Source of the DNA: Vibrio pomeroyi
Lineage (GTDB): Bacteria; Pseudomonadota; Gammaproteobacteria; Enterobacterales; Vibrionaceae
NCBI RefSeq assembly: GCF_024347595.1
Contig: NZ_AP025506.1
Span: 930,001-994,000 of the forward strand
Direction: 5' to 3'
Length of the DNA stretch: 64,000 nucleotides
Shown: one piece after another, positions 18,872-29,380 of the stretch
Layout of the letters: each line of letters opens with the position of its first letter
Position numbering within the stretch: position 1 is the first letter of the stretch
Translations under genes and position numbers: made by a program
The notes under the pieces: model-generated
What the model was told of the DNA's origin: nothing
Seen by the model: the letters and a program-made list of their open reading frames with translations, nothing else
Databases searched by the model: none

Positions 18872-19984
18872 ATGGCAACATTAGATTTAAAACAGATCCG
18901 TAAAACCTATCGCAACGCGGACAACGAAACGTTAAAGGGCATCGACATCAGTATCGATTCGGGGGAATTTTTGATACTTGTCGGCCCTTCGGGGTGTGGG
19001 AAATCCACCCTAATGAACACCATTGCTGGGCTAGAGAATATTAGCTCGGGTGAGATTGTGATTGATGGTGTTGATGTGGCTCAGGTTGAACCCAAAGACC
19101 GCGACATCGCGATGGTATTCCAATCATACGCACTTTATCCAAACATGACGGTACGCGGCAATATCGCCTTCGGCTTGAAGATCCGCAAGATGCCACAAGA
19201 CGAAATCGATGCAGAAGTGAATCGAGTTGCTGAAATGCTACAAATCGAACAACTGCTTGATCGTAAACCATCACAGCTATCTGGTGGCCAGCGCCAACGT
19301 GTAGCAATGGGCCGTGCTCTGGCGCGTCGTCCTAAGCTGTATCTATTCGATGAGCCGCTTTCTAACTTGGATGCCAAGTTGCGTGTTGAGATGCGTCATC
19401 AGATTAAACGTCTGCACCAAAAGCTGAACACTACCATTGTTTATGTCACCCATGACCAAATCGAGGCGATGACTTTAGCGGACCGTATTGCAGTGATGAA
19501 AGATGGTGAACTGCAGCAACTCGGTACGCCGCAAGAGATCTACACCAAGCCAAATAACATGTTCGTGGCGGGCTTTATGGGTTCACCATCTATGAACTTC
19601 ATTAAGACCATGGTGGATTTGGATGATGAGCAGAATCCAATCATCAAAGTGACGGGTACGGCTGAACAAGAGCATCACATTCGATTGCCACAAAGTATGC
19701 GTGAGCAAGATGGCAAAGAAGTGGTGATAGGCCTGCGCCCTGAACACATCACTGAGCAGGAGAGTGAAGATGTGTCGGCAACGACCAAGCTAGACTTGCA
19801 GTTAGAAGTACTAGAACCAACAGGGCCAGATACGATTGCTATGGTGAAAGTGAACGACCAAGAAGTGGCATGTCGCTTGTCGCCAGAATTTGAAGTGTCA
19901 GTTGGGCAAATGGCGCCGCTGCATTTTGACTTATCAAAGGCGGTATTCTTTGATGCTCAGACTGAAGCGAGAATTGATTTTTAG
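18872..19984 (+). CDS. Sugar ABC transporter ATPase (MalK/UgpC type)
   Basis: A 370-residue ATPase. Walker A is GPSGCGKST (residues about 39-47), the signature is [15 protein letters not shown], Walker B is [15 protein letters not shown] and the switch histidine is in [11 protein letters not shown]. The C-terminal 130 residues form the regulatory OB-fold (VIGLRPEHI) seen in MalK, so inhibition by phosphotransferase components is possible. It is the last gene of the importer operon, ended by a hairpin about 50 bases downstream. No porin or sugar kinase gene is linked. Confidence 0.94.
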   Translation: MATLDLKQIRKTYRNADNETLKGIDISIDSGEFLILVGPSGCGKSTLMNTIAGLENISSGEIVIDGVDVAQVEPKDRDIAMVFQSYALYPNMTVRGNIAFGLKIRKMPQDEIDAEVNRVAEMLQIEQLLDRKPSQLSGGQRQRVAMGRALARRPKLYLFDEPLSNLDAKLRVEMRHQIKRLHQKLNTTIVYVTHDQIEAMTLADRIAVMKDGELQQLGTPQEIYTKPNNMFVAGFMGSPSMNFIKTMVDLDDEQNPIIKVTGTAEQEHHIRLPQSMREQDGKEVVIGLRPEHITEQESEDVSATTKLDLQLEVLEPTGPDTIAMVKVNDQEVACRLSPEFEVSVGQMAPLHFDLSKAVFFDAQTEARIDF

Positions 19985-20027
19985 TTTTTGAGACAGTAGC
20001 TCAATGAGAGTCTAAGCTTAAACAAAG

Positions 20028-20073
20028 GCAGTATCACTAACTTATAATAAGTAACGTGATGCTGTCTTTTTTG
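20028..20073 (+). terminator. Terminator of the sugar ABC operon
   Basis: Outer stem GCAGTATCAC / GTGATGCTGT and inner stem ACTTA/TAAGT, followed by a run of T. Confidence 0.85.
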
Positions 20074-20254
20074 TTGTTTTAGCCTGTTTTATTTCCTCAC
20101 GAAAACAGAGGGATCAACGAGATAAATGGATTAACTGCAATAATATCGCTAATTAGCCTCCGTTAGCTCTATAAAGCTGACCGAGAACAGCGTAGGATCG
20201 CGCTACTTTAGACCAAATACTAGGTTGCACATTAGTGCATAAACAGAAGAATAC

Positions 20255-21622
20255 ATGAAACTAACAGCAAAACCCTCAGCTAGTAACGCTTTACTTATTT
20301 CTATTACGACACCGGACTTCAAAGGTGACGAAGCAAAAGAGTCTCTTGCCGAACTTGCTCGCTTAGTAACAACCCTAGGGTTTAAAGTGGTCGGTACCCA
20401 ATCACAGCACCACAGTTCAACACAACGACAAAACGTGTTGGGCGCAGGTAAGCTTGCAGAAATTGCACACTTAACCGGTTACCAAGGTTCGATTGAAGAA
20501 GCCGAAGATGAAGATTTTATCGATGAATCCTTTGATTTTCGCGCTGGTATCGATGAGTTAGATTTTGATGATCTTCCATCTGAAGACGTGGAATTTGGTA
20601 CTGCTGACGTAGTGGTATTTGACTGTGATTTGAGCCCATCTCAACTGCGTAATGTAGAAGCGCATTTGGGTGTCGAAGTGTTTGACCGTACTGGTATCAT
20701 CATCGAAATCTTCAGCCGCCATGCTCGTACTCGTACCGCACGTCTGCAAGTTGAAATCGCTCGCCTAAACTACCTAGTGCCTCGACTGCGTGAAACAGCC
20801 GACGGTGATAAAGAGCGTCAAATGGGTCAAGGTGCTGGTGAAACTTCACTAGAGCTAGACCGCCGTAAAGTACGTGACCAAATTGCTGCGCTTAAGCGTG
20901 AGTTGGTTAGTGTTCAAGACGAAATGAAGAACCGACGCACACAGCGTTCGGAGCTTTTCACTGTTGCTCTGGTTGGCTACACCAACGCGGGTAAATCTTC
21001 GATGATGCGCGCTATGACAGCAACCGAAGTGAGCGGTGAAGATAAGCTTTTCGCCACTCTAGACACCACGGTTCGTGCGCTTCAACCAATTACTCAGCCG
21101 CGTATTCTGGTTTCAGATACAGTAGGTTTCATCAAGAAACTGCCACACGATTTGGTTGCTTCGTTCCACTCTACGCTAGCAGAAGCGCATGATGCTTCAT
21201 TACTGCTCTATGTGGTTGATGCTTCTGACGTTTCATTCCGCGCACAACTTGAGGTGGTACATGAAGTACTAGCGCAAGTGGGCGTTGAGGGCAGTGAAAA
21301 ACTATTGGTACTGAACAAGTGCGATAGATTGAGCGAAGAAGAACAGTTAGAGCTGATTGAAGAATTCCCTGATGCCATGCTGACCTCAACGCGTGACCCG
21401 CTCGATATCACCAAACTGCACAAGTACATTGTGGGTGTGGCTGAACAAGGCATGATCGAAGAAGAGATCACGATTCCTTATTCTGGACAAGGCATCATCG
21501 GTGAGATTCGCTCAAACATGAGTGTGGTGAAGGAAGAGTACGACTACGAGTGTATTAAGCTGACTGTACGTTCAAGTGCAATTGATTTAGCGCGCTTGAA
21601 AAAACGTATGCAGAAGTCTTAA
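20255..21622 (+). CDS. HflX-like GTPase with acidic insertion
   Basis: A 455-residue GTPase of the HflX branch. The N-terminal substrate-binding domain (VVVFDCDLSPSQLRNVE, GIIIEIFSRHARTRTARLQVEIARL) is followed by the GTPase domain with G1 GYTNAGKSS (near residue 240), G3 DTVGFI (near 288) and G4 NKCD (near 353). HflX binds the 50S subunit and splits stalled ribosomes under stress. This gene is not in the usual hfq-hflX position and carries an acidic insertion at about residues 72-115 with some twenty Asp/Glu, so I think it is a second, divergent paralogue. It converges on pfaD with a shared terminator. There is no visible functional link to lipid synthesis. Confidence 0.85.
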   Translation: MKLTAKPSASNALLISITTPDFKGDEAKESLAELARLVTTLGFKVVGTQSQHHSSTQRQNVLGAGKLAEIAHLTGYQGSIEEAEDEDFIDESFDFRAGIDELDFDDLPSEDVEFGTADVVVFDCDLSPSQLRNVEAHLGVEVFDRTGIIIEIFSRHARTRTARLQVEIARLNYLVPRLRETADGDKERQMGQGAGETSLELDRRKVRDQIAALKRELVSVQDEMKNRRTQRSELFTVALVGYTNAGKSSMMRAMTATEVSGEDKLFATLDTTVRALQPITQPRILVSDTVGFIKKLPHDLVASFHSTLAEAHDASLLLYVVDASDVSFRAQLEVVHEVLAQVGVEGSEKLLVLNKCDRLSEEEQLELIEEFPDAMLTSTRDPLDITKLHKYIVGVAEQGMIEEEITIPYSGQGIIGEIRSNMSVVKEEYDYECIKLTVRSSAIDLARLKKRMQKS

Positions 21623-21655
21623 TCTTTTAGCTAGCCTGAAAAGAACAACCAAAAG

Positions 21656-21682
21656 AAAAGCGACCCGATAAGGTCGCTTTTT
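21656..21682. terminator. Bidirectional terminator between the HflX-like gene and pfaD
   Basis: Stem AAAAGCGACC / GGTCGCTTTT with a T run on the plus strand and T-rich sequence after it on the minus strand. Confidence 0.85.
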
Positions 21683-21734
21683 GTTTCGTGTCGCTTAGTA
21701 ATTAGTTACTCGTCAACCAGCCCATTTCGGTCAT

Positions 21735-23372
21735 TTACGCCATTCTTTGAGTTGGTTTCCAACGTGCTAGTTCTGGGGCAAGTTTGATACCTTGCGAAGT
21801 CAGCAGGTTAACACGAGCTAAGTAAGCCGCACCGTGCATCAGGTGCTTTGCAAGGTCGACCGCATTACGCTGTTGGTAATCATCTAGATAGCTGTCTTTT
21901 GCCCATGCGTTGAATGCGCCAAGTGCAGGGCCTGCCCATACTTGGTAATCCATTTCACGACCTTGTTCACCGGTGTTTGACCAACGGCTAGAAAGACCCA
22001 AGTACCAACGGAAAATCAACGCCATTTTACGCTTCGGATTGCCTTCAGCGCGTTCGATTTGTTTAGGGTCACGCTCGTTAAAGTGCGCGACTGTACCAGC
22101 CCAGATGTCATCCAATGTTGAACGGAATACCTGCTTCTCTAGCTTTTGGCGTTCTTCAGCTGGAATCGCTTCAATGGAGTCGTAACGCGTGTAGATCTCG
22201 TAAAGCTTGTTCGCACGCATTGGGAACAAGGTACCGCGCTTAACCACTTGCAGCTTCACGCCCATCTCGAACATGTCTGCCGCCGGAGCCATAGTCACGT
22301 CAGCCATTTCAGTTGTCGAAAGCAGCTTACGTGTGTGCTCGCTTGCGCCAGCCTCAACACAGGCTTGGTTGATTGAACCAGTAACAATGTATGCCGCGCC
22401 CATGTTAAACGTTGCTAGAGCGGCATCAGGCGTGCCTACGCCACCACCACAACCAACACGCAGCGGTGTTTTGAATTGGTACTGAGCTTGGATCTGTTCT
22501 TTCAATGCAAGAATCGTTGGCAGTAGGGTTACCAGAGGGCGGTTATCGGTGTGACCACCGGAATCGGCTTCTGCAGTAATGTCATCCGCCATTGGAACCA
22601 ACTGTGCTAGCTCCATCTGTTCTGCTGTGATTCGACCCTCATCAACCAAGGCTTGCAGCATTTTCACAGGAGCAGGCTGCATGAACTTGCTTGCCACTTC
22701 GGTACGGCTCACCTTTGCGATGACTTTGTTGCCGATCTGGATTTCACCTTTTGCATCACGGCTAAGGCCAGCAGCACGATAGTGAACGATTTGCGGTGTT
22801 AAACCTAAGAAGGCTGAAGCCTCAACCGTTTTCACTTTGTGCTTCAAAAATAGCTCTACGCTGCCGCGCTCTAGTGCTGGTTCACTTGGGCTGTGAATCA
22901 GGTTGAACGCGTAAGGACCGTTTGGTAGCGCTGCTTGAATACGGTTGATCGCTTGCTCAACGCGAGACGGGATTAAGCCCGCCGCGCCAAATGAACAAAG
23001 AATACCAGCCTGACCAAGCGCAATTACAAGTTCTTCGGATGAGATCCCGTTGGCCATTGCGCCTGCGTAGTACGCGTATTTTACGCCATGGCAGCGACGA
23101 AACTCTTCGTCGCCCAAGCTTTGTGTACCGAGTGCAGGAGCAAAGGCGCTAACAGGTTGGCTGTTTGCGGCACTTGCTGAATCACCCGAGGTAATTTCAG
23201 CTTGTTGGCTTACGCCCAAGCCTTTTTCTGGATGGTTTACTACGTAACAAGCAAGGCTCAAGTCTTTTAAGATGGTCGACATGGCCGCGCTATCAAAGTG
23301 AGTTGTGTTCTCTTCAATCTGCCAAGGCCACGGAGATAGCTTTTCGTTATTAATTGTAGTTTGAGTTGTCAT
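21735..23372 (-). CDS. pfaD: PUFA synthase enoyl reductase PfaD
   Basis: A 545-residue flavin-dependent enoyl reductase of the 2-nitropropane dioxygenase-like TIM-barrel type, the fourth subunit of secondary-lipid (polyunsaturated fatty acid) synthases. Visible are a glycine-rich FMN region (VGCGGGVGTPDAALATFNMGA) and the PfaD features EEFRRCHGVKYAYYAGAMANG and IFRWYLGLSSRWSNTG. It reduces trans-2-enoyl intermediates on the ACP array of PfaA. It is the last gene of the leftward operon, 38 bases after pfaC, with AGGAAAG before its ATG. It is followed by the shared terminator at 21656. Confidence 0.96.
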   Translation of the reverse strand: MTTQTTINNEKLSPWPWQIEENTTHFDSAAMSTILKDLSLACYVVNHPEKGLGVSQQAEITSGDSASAANSQPVSAFAPALGTQSLGDEEFRRCHGVKYAYYAGAMANGISSEELVIALGQAGILCSFGAAGLIPSRVEQAINRIQAALPNGPYAFNLIHSPSEPALERGSVELFLKHKVKTVEASAFLGLTPQIVHYRAAGLSRDAKGEIQIGNKVIAKVSRTEVASKFMQPAPVKMLQALVDEGRITAEQMELAQLVPMADDITAEADSGGHTDNRPLVTLLPTILALKEQIQAQYQFKTPLRVGCGGGVGTPDAALATFNMGAAYIVTGSINQACVEAGASEHTRKLLSTTEMADVTMAPAADMFEMGVKLQVVKRGTLFPMRANKLYEIYTRYDSIEAIPAEERQKLEKQVFRSTLDDIWAGTVAHFNERDPKQIERAEGNPKRKMALIFRWYLGLSSRWSNTGEQGREMDYQVWAGPALGAFNAWAKDSYLDDYQQRNAVDLAKHLMHGAAYLARVNLLTSQGIKLAPELARWKPTQRMA

Positions 23373-23410
23373 ACTAAATTCTTTCCTAATTCTTTGTCTC
23401 TAATGGCGGC

Positions 23411-26400
23411 TTATGCTGTCTTGATACCAGAAACTTTATCGCTAGCAGGGGCTTCTTCGATGCAAATCGCGATGTCTTTTACTTCGTAAATACGCAGGCC
23501 ATCTTTGCTCAGGTTTGCGTCGCCAACGATGATGCGTTTGCCGTCTTCGTCTTTAATCGCAGTGATGTGTACATCCAGAGACATCTGTTTGTTCAGAGGG
23601 TTAATCTGACCACGGTATTTCCATTTCACTTCAGACTGGATTTGACCGAACTTCGGATTACGGAAGCCTGCGCCAAGATCTTTGTTTAACGCATAGGTTT
23701 GCATTAGCTCAATGATCGCTTCAACACCTAGAGAACCTGGCATTACTGGATCTTGATGGAAGTGGAACTGGAAGAACCAATCGCTTGGGTCAATCGTGCG
23801 CTCAGCGTATAGGTAGCCAAGGCCGTCTTTACCACCGTCGCTAGTGATCTGCACGGTATCGATAAAGTTCAAACGACCGCCAGCCAATTTGTAGTGCTCT
23901 TGTACCTCACAAGTAGATGAGACAGGTGCATTGAAGTAACGCGTCGTTTTGTCTAGCAGGTTAATGTTTACATCCGGCGTGCGGTTGTTATCAACGTGCC
24001 AAGGGTGAGTCACCTTACCGTTGTCTAACCCCAGTTGGTCTTTCAGTGCAGCACCTTTGAAGTAACCAAATACCGCTGTACCTTGGTAGAAAGGCACGCC
24101 ATCTGTGCTCAGTTCGAAGCTAAAGCTCTGTACGATGTTAGTGCCCATCATTACGGTTGAAAGCAGGCGAGAATCGTTGGTGATCGTTTTGCCACGTAAG
24201 TCGACGTTACGCAGCATTTTGCCGCTGCCATCTAGGTTGCGGAAAAACAGTTCTTCACCTGGGAAGCCCAGAGTGGTGCCCATGTAGCCAGAGATGAAGC
24301 CGTTTGGCTGCAGTGAAATCTCCATCAATACCGAGTAAGGCATCAAGGTATGGTGGCTGTTTTCATCAAAATACCATGCATTTTCTGGCACTTCGTATTC
24401 AGCGATACACGATGAAGGTTTCTTGAAGTCACCACGCTTGCCGTCGATTTCAACGACACGAGTGGTTAATTGCAGATCGCCACACGGAGTACGTGGTGGA
24501 ATCATTCCACGGTAGATAGAGAAGTCAGGACCGAAACATTTTTCGATATCGCCAGTTGCGAATTCGAACATGTGGTATGGCGTAAATGGAACCGTATCAG
24601 GTGTGCGGTTCGGGTAATCAGGCGTTACCGGAGCTTCAACGTGTTGAAGAGGAATCACACCTTTATTTGGTGCAGTTTTCAGGTCTTCAATTTGCGCCAT
24701 CAGTGGTGCATTCGCTGAAGCCTGTTGGTTGACTGCTGGTGTATGGCCCAAGTTTTTGATAACAGGGGTCGCAACAGCTGTTTCTAAAGAAGGCAGGTAA
24801 CGAGTACATTCGTCGTCTTCTTTGATCATCACACCCAAGTTTTGGAAATCAACAATCACTTTGCCGTTGAGCAAAATATCGATGTTAGCTTTCGCGTATG
24901 GGCGAGGGCTTAGACCAATCTCTGTTACTTCCATGCGGTAAGTCAGTTCTGCCGATTGTGGTAGAACTTGACCACGACAGCGTACTTGTTGAGGCGCATT
25001 TTCAAGCGGTTGGAAACGACCATTTTGAACAAGCGTGTGCATGCCAAGGTGCATCATGAAGAATTGCAGCAGTTGACCACAACCTTCTGCCATCAAAGAA
25101 CCAGCCATTACTGAGTCATCTTTGAAGTGACAAGGGAAGTACCAGTGCTCAGGCTCTAGCTGCTTGTGACCTTCAATCAGACCAAGCCCCCATGTGCCGC
25201 CTTGCGGTTCAACACGGCTGACCTTTTCGATCATCATGAACTTCTCTGAGCTGAAGCATAGAGAAGGCTGGTGGCGATCAGATTGGTGAGTTGGGCCAAA
25301 GCACTCTGCGATGTTGGCAGTCAGTAGGTGACGCAGTTCTTGGTGGTTAAACTGGGTTTTAGGGCAGTGCAGCATAGGGTCGAAGCGTTGCTTAGTCGCA
25401 AGCTTACGAGCCTTGATTTCATCTTCAGTGTGAATCACACCTTTGCCGTCTGCTAGCTCTTCATCAGTGAAGAAACCTGCACAGCCGTTATCCATTTTCA
25501 GGATCATCCTGTCGCCAACGAAACATTCGTAAGAGAAGAAGAACAGCAGGGTGTCGCCATTGCGAGCAAAGCTATTGATTGAGATATCGTAACGCAGCGT
25601 ATCGCCACCACGAGGCAAGTCGCCAAGGAAGGTCAGCGTACAATCAAGTAGGCGATAAACACGCTCACCTTTGTTTTCGAAATCAATGCCTAAGTAGCTG
25701 ATCAGCATTAGGTCACACTGACCAGATTCAACTGCAACAGCCCAAGGGATCTGACCATCTACAAGATACGGCGCATCAACAGGGATGTCGTATTCTGTGG
25801 TCATGGTGCTTGGCTTGTACTCGTTAACGGTCGCGTCGAGCTTAGTAACGCGAGATACCAATAGGTAATCAGTGGTTGGCAAGCGAACGCGGCGCGAGTA
25901 GCTATCGATGATCGCGTAGTCAGGGCCAAACACGTTCGCAATATCACCTTCCGCGTACTCAACCAGATCATCGAAATCCCAAATGCATGGCTTACGGATA
26001 GGTTTTACTGGTGCAGGCGTCGCAAGCACGTTGACTGGCACTGACTGAACCTGAGCAGGTTGAGCTTGCACAGGCTGACTAATCGTTTGCTGAGCAGTTG
26101 TTTGTTGACCATTCGTTTGTTGAGAAACGGCTGAGCTATCTAAGCCAGACGTAACGGCGTTTAGCTGTGCTTTCAATAGAGCATCGGCAATCTGCAGGCC
26201 TTGTGCACGTGTTTGTAAAAAGGCTTTGTGAACTTGCTGCGCCGCCTGCTGGTTTTGAGCAAAGGCTTGGCTGTGTGGTGTTACAGATGGCTGTGATACT
26301 GCATCCGTATTAGCGTCGATATTTGATACGCCATTTTTAGCGGATAGGACATGAGTCATATTGCTGTGGTTACCTGTTAGCTGACTGTGACGAGTTGGCG

Positions 26401-29380
26401 CCAGAGTAGGGGATACTGATGTAGGAGTTTCGATAGCTGGCTCTAGCGCGTTCTGCGCTAATGCTTTCTTCTCTAACTCTTTTTGCGCAAGGGCTGCTTG
26501 AATGCTTGTTGTCGTTGGAACCGGCGCCACTCTTGCTGCTTGTTTACCAGAAGCTTTCTGTTGAATATGCGCTAGGTTAGCGATTGGTGTCTCTGCGATG
26601 TGTTGATAAATATCGCGACCACCGAGAGTCACTTGTTTAACCAATTGACGCTTAGCATCACTTGCCAGTTCACTGCTTAAGCGAACAGAAAGTGATTGAG
26701 ATTCAACACTCGATTGGCTTAGTAGCAGCTGTGAACATTGTCCTTCGCTGATGTTGGCAACAATCGCGCTCTTAGAGCTGATATTTGGATTTAGAGACTC
26801 AAGGTTCAGGTTGAGCAGACCGTGTAGCAGGCTTGCCATACCAGAAGCAGCAGAGCAATGACCCACACGTTGACTTGCTTGAGTCGTCTTTGTGTACCCT
26901 AAACTTAGAGACGAAAACTGATGAGATGAAGATTCTGGTGCATTGTTAAGCTCAAGCAGAGAAACATCGTTCGAGCTCATACCGACTTGAGTCAGTAATT
27001 CATCGGTAACGGCGTTGTTACGCTCACTTGATCCAAAGGCCAGCGCGTTGATGCTGCCGTAAACCGTATCTTGGTTGCTTGTTACTCGACTCTCTTCAAC
27101 AAGAACAATCGCACCTGCGCCTTCGCCTACATTCCAACTGCCGTCTTGCGGTTGTCCGAATTTTGGAGCAAGTGACACAGGGCTCACACTGTTCTTCAGA
27201 ATCACATGTTCTGCACTGCCACTAAGGTCAACGGCTGCAATTACCACGGCATCCATTGATTCTTGCGACATGAGGTTTTGCGCGACATCGATACAACGAG
27301 CAACCGACTGTTCAGCGGCTGAAATCGTAAAGGCAGGACCGTTAAAGTCCCACAGTGAAGAGATACGCGAAGCCATGATGTTACCAATGAAACTGGTGTA
27401 TTGGTTCAGCTTGGCTGCGTCCATCACACTGTCCATCGCAATGGCTTCTAGCGATTGGTATTCGTCTTGTGTCAACTCAATCCCCATGTTGGCAAAGCTG
27501 TCAGCCAATTGGCTATGCAGGTTTACACGTCCACGGAATTGGTGCATCTCAAGCTCAGTTTCCATCGCTACCAGTACTGCAACCTTTTGGCCTGCTACAA
27601 GCTTGGCATCTTTGATGGCTTCGTCTGCAATTTTCATCAGTAGTAACTGCTGAGAGATCAAACGGTCATCTTCATTAGGCGGCACTTTAAAGCGTAGGAA
27701 GTCGAGATCGAATTGATCGATGTAAGCCCCGTTTGGAATGCCGTGTAAACCAAACTGATTCAGAAGTTCTGGATGTTGGTCTAAGCCTTTCCAGCGTTTT
27801 TTAGGTAAAGCAATGAAAGCATCGTTGTTGGTTTCAATCGCAGTGCTCAGCGCGTTGATGCTTTGCAGGGAACCGAAATGCGATGCGAGGCCAGTAATGC
27901 TTAAATTAGGCGATTGTAGGCTTGGAGACGCTGACTCTAGAGTCTGATTTGCATGACTGGTGTCTGAATACGCTTCAAGTAGTAAGTGAGCGTTACAACC
28001 ACCGAAACCAAATACAGACACGCCTGCACAGCGCTCTTGGTTACCCGCTTTACTTGGCCAAGGTTGCACCTGCGTTGGTAGCGTCTGAGAGCCAAATAAA
28101 CCTTTTGGTGAAGACAATGGCTTGTCCAAGTTAATACTTGGCGGAAGCACGCCTTCCTTCATCGCGAAGATCATCTTCATGATCCCTGGCATACCTGCTG
28201 CAGTCAGTAAGTGACCGAGATTTGACTTGGCAGAGCCAATCAATGGCGGATTAGAACCATTCAATTTCTCAGCAAAGAAACGCTCCATTGAGGTTAACTC
28301 AACCTTGTCACCTAATGGTGTGCCGGTTGCGTGACACTCAATCACTTCGATGCTGTCTGGGGTTAGGTTTGATGCCTCGTAAGCGCGTTCAAAGGCTTGT
28401 ACTTGTCCTTTGCTGTTTGGACTTAATACGAACTGGCCACGGCCATCGTTCGATAAGCCAATGCCGCTGACGACTGCGTAGATGTTGTCGCCATCACGCT
28501 CTGCATCAGCTAAACGTTTTAGCACTAAAACACCAGCACCTTCACCAGCAAACAAGCCTTTACTGTTGCTATCAAACGGAACCGAAACACCGTGGTCTGG
28601 GTAAGCGTGGAAGATTGAGAAACCCATATTGATGAAGAATGGGTCTGCACCGGATACCGCGCCCGCCAACATCATATCGGCTTTGCCCGTGTTCAAGTAA
28701 TCACACGCTAACTTTAATGAATACACTGAACTTGCACATGCCGCATCTAGGCTAAGTTGGACGTTGCCTAGACCCAATGCATCAGCCACTAACTTAGAGG
28801 CGTTGTGTGCTGCTGCACCGTTGATCGGATTGAGGTCATGAGCCGTTTCATTGGTTGGTAGCAGTGAAAACTGATCATTAGCCAATTTAGCTTGTAGTGC
28901 TTTCTCGACCACCGAATGATACATCGGCAGAAACAAGTCGTTTGAGCGTGTAGTTGGGAACGAAAGGGCACCCATGATCACGCCTGTACGCTCTAAAACA
29001 TCGGCATTCAAATCAATGCCGGCGTCGACTAACGCCTTGCGACTGGTATCTAACGCCCAAAGGAAACTCTGGTCGACGCCTTTGAATGATTCCGCGGTTA
29101 AGCGGTAGCCATTGCTATCGAAATTGAAGTTTTCGATGTAGCCGCCTTTATCACAGTAAAAGCGGTCCGACTCACCTTGCACGCCCTGATAGCTCTCAGG
29201 TTTAGCACCTAATTTTTCAGCGCTTAATGTGGTTCGAGAATCTTTTTTGCTTAGCAAGTTTTGCCAAAAATCTTTTGGCGTATCAGCTTCTGGGTATTGG
29301 TTGGCAATACCGACAATCGCGATCTTATTGCACTTCACTTGCTGCTTAGTCTTGGCTTGAGCCTGATATTGAGAACTCAT
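23411..29380 (-). CDS. pfaC: PUFA synthase PfaC (ketosynthase, chain-length factor, two dehydratases)
   Basis: A 1989-residue multidomain protein. The first ketosynthase has active-site Cys215 (LDAACASSVYSL), ECHATGTPLGD and KSNLGHLLTAAG. A second, KS-like domain (about 490-890) has AAEQS near residue 689 in place of the catalytic cysteine, as in chain-length factors. A Gln/Ala/Pro-rich linker (about 960-1150) follows. Two FabA-like dehydratase regions carry CHFKDDSVMAGSL (near 1420) and HFHQDPVMPGSLG (near 1877), close to the FabA active-site pattern. These dehydrate and isomerise intermediates to set the cis double bonds. The ATG overlaps the pfaB stop by four bases (ATGA). Confidence 0.96.
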   Translation of the reverse strand: MSSQYQAQAKTKQQVKCNKIAIVGIANQYPEADTPKDFWQNLLSKKDSRTTLSAEKLGAKPESYQGVQGESDRFYCDKGGYIENFNFDSNGYRLTAESFKGVDQSFLWALDTSRKALVDAGIDLNADVLERTGVIMGALSFPTTRSNDLFLPMYHSVVEKALQAKLANDQFSLLPTNETAHDLNPINGAAAHNASKLVADALGLGNVQLSLDAACASSVYSLKLACDYLNTGKADMMLAGAVSGADPFFINMGFSIFHAYPDHGVSVPFDSNSKGLFAGEGAGVLVLKRLADAERDGDNIYAVVSGIGLSNDGRGQFVLSPNSKGQVQAFERAYEASNLTPDSIEVIECHATGTPLGDKVELTSMERFFAEKLNGSNPPLIGSAKSNLGHLLTAAGMPGIMKMIFAMKEGVLPPSINLDKPLSSPKGLFGSQTLPTQVQPWPSKAGNQERCAGVSVFGFGGCNAHLLLEAYSDTSHANQTLESASPSLQSPNLSITGLASHFGSLQSINALSTAIETNNDAFIALPKKRWKGLDQHPELLNQFGLHGIPNGAYIDQFDLDFLRFKVPPNEDDRLISQQLLLMKIADEAIKDAKLVAGQKVAVLVAMETELEMHQFRGRVNLHSQLADSFANMGIELTQDEYQSLEAIAMDSVMDAAKLNQYTSFIGNIMASRISSLWDFNGPAFTISAAEQSVARCIDVAQNLMSQESMDAVVIAAVDLSGSAEHVILKNSVSPVSLAPKFGQPQDGSWNVGEGAGAIVLVEESRVTSNQDTVYGSINALAFGSSERNNAVTDELLTQVGMSSNDVSLLELNNAPESSSHQFSSLSLGYTKTTQASQRVGHCSAASGMASLLHGLLNLNLESLNPNISSKSAIVANISEGQCSQLLLSQSSVESQSLSVRLSSELASDAKRQLVKQVTLGGRDIYQHIAETPIANLAHIQQKASGKQAARVAPVPTTTSIQAALAQKELEKKALAQNALEPAIETPTSVSPTLAPTRHSQLTGNHSNMTHVLSAKNGVSNIDANTDAVSQPSVTPHSQAFAQNQQAAQQVHKAFLQTRAQGLQIADALLKAQLNAVTSGLDSSAVSQQTNGQQTTAQQTISQPVQAQPAQVQSVPVNVLATPAPVKPIRKPCIWDFDDLVEYAEGDIANVFGPDYAIIDSYSRRVRLPTTDYLLVSRVTKLDATVNEYKPSTMTTEYDIPVDAPYLVDGQIPWAVAVESGQCDLMLISYLGIDFENKGERVYRLLDCTLTFLGDLPRGGDTLRYDISINSFARNGDTLLFFFSYECFVGDRMILKMDNGCAGFFTDEELADGKGVIHTEDEIKARKLATKQRFDPMLHCPKTQFNHQELRHLLTANIAECFGPTHQSDRHQPSLCFSSEKFMMIEKVSRVEPQGGTWGLGLIEGHKQLEPEHWYFPCHFKDDSVMAGSLMAEGCGQLLQFFMMHLGMHTLVQNGRFQPLENAPQQVRCRGQVLPQSAELTYRMEVTEIGLSPRPYAKANIDILLNGKVIVDFQNLGVMIKEDDECTRYLPSLETAVATPVIKNLGHTPAVNQQASANAPLMAQIEDLKTAPNKGVIPLQHVEAPVTPDYPNRTPDTVPFTPYHMFEFATGDIEKCFGPDFSIYRGMIPPRTPCGDLQLTTRVVEIDGKRGDFKKPSSCIAEYEVPENAWYFDENSHHTLMPYSVLMEISLQPNGFISGYMGTTLGFPGEELFFRNLDGSGKMLRNVDLRGKTITNDSRLLSTVMMGTNIVQSFSFELSTDGVPFYQGTAVFGYFKGAALKDQLGLDNGKVTHPWHVDNNRTPDVNINLLDKTTRYFNAPVSSTCEVQEHYKLAGGRLNFIDTVQITSDGGKDGLGYLYAERTIDPSDWFFQFHFHQDPVMPGSLGVEAIIELMQTYALNKDLGAGFRNPKFGQIQSEVKWKYRGQINPLNKQMSLDVHITAIKDEDGKRIIVGDANLSKDGLRIYEVKDIAICIEEAPASDKVSGIKTA

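Noticed and set aside
25715..25735. GGTCACACTGACCAGATT, a FadR-like string within pfaC
   Set aside because: The spacing between half-sites is wrong for FadR and it is deep inside coding sequence with conserved codons.
27075..27653. Long rightward open frame opposite pfaC
   Set aside because: It is antisense to the conserved chain-length-factor domain, has no ribosome site and its translation has no recognisable features.
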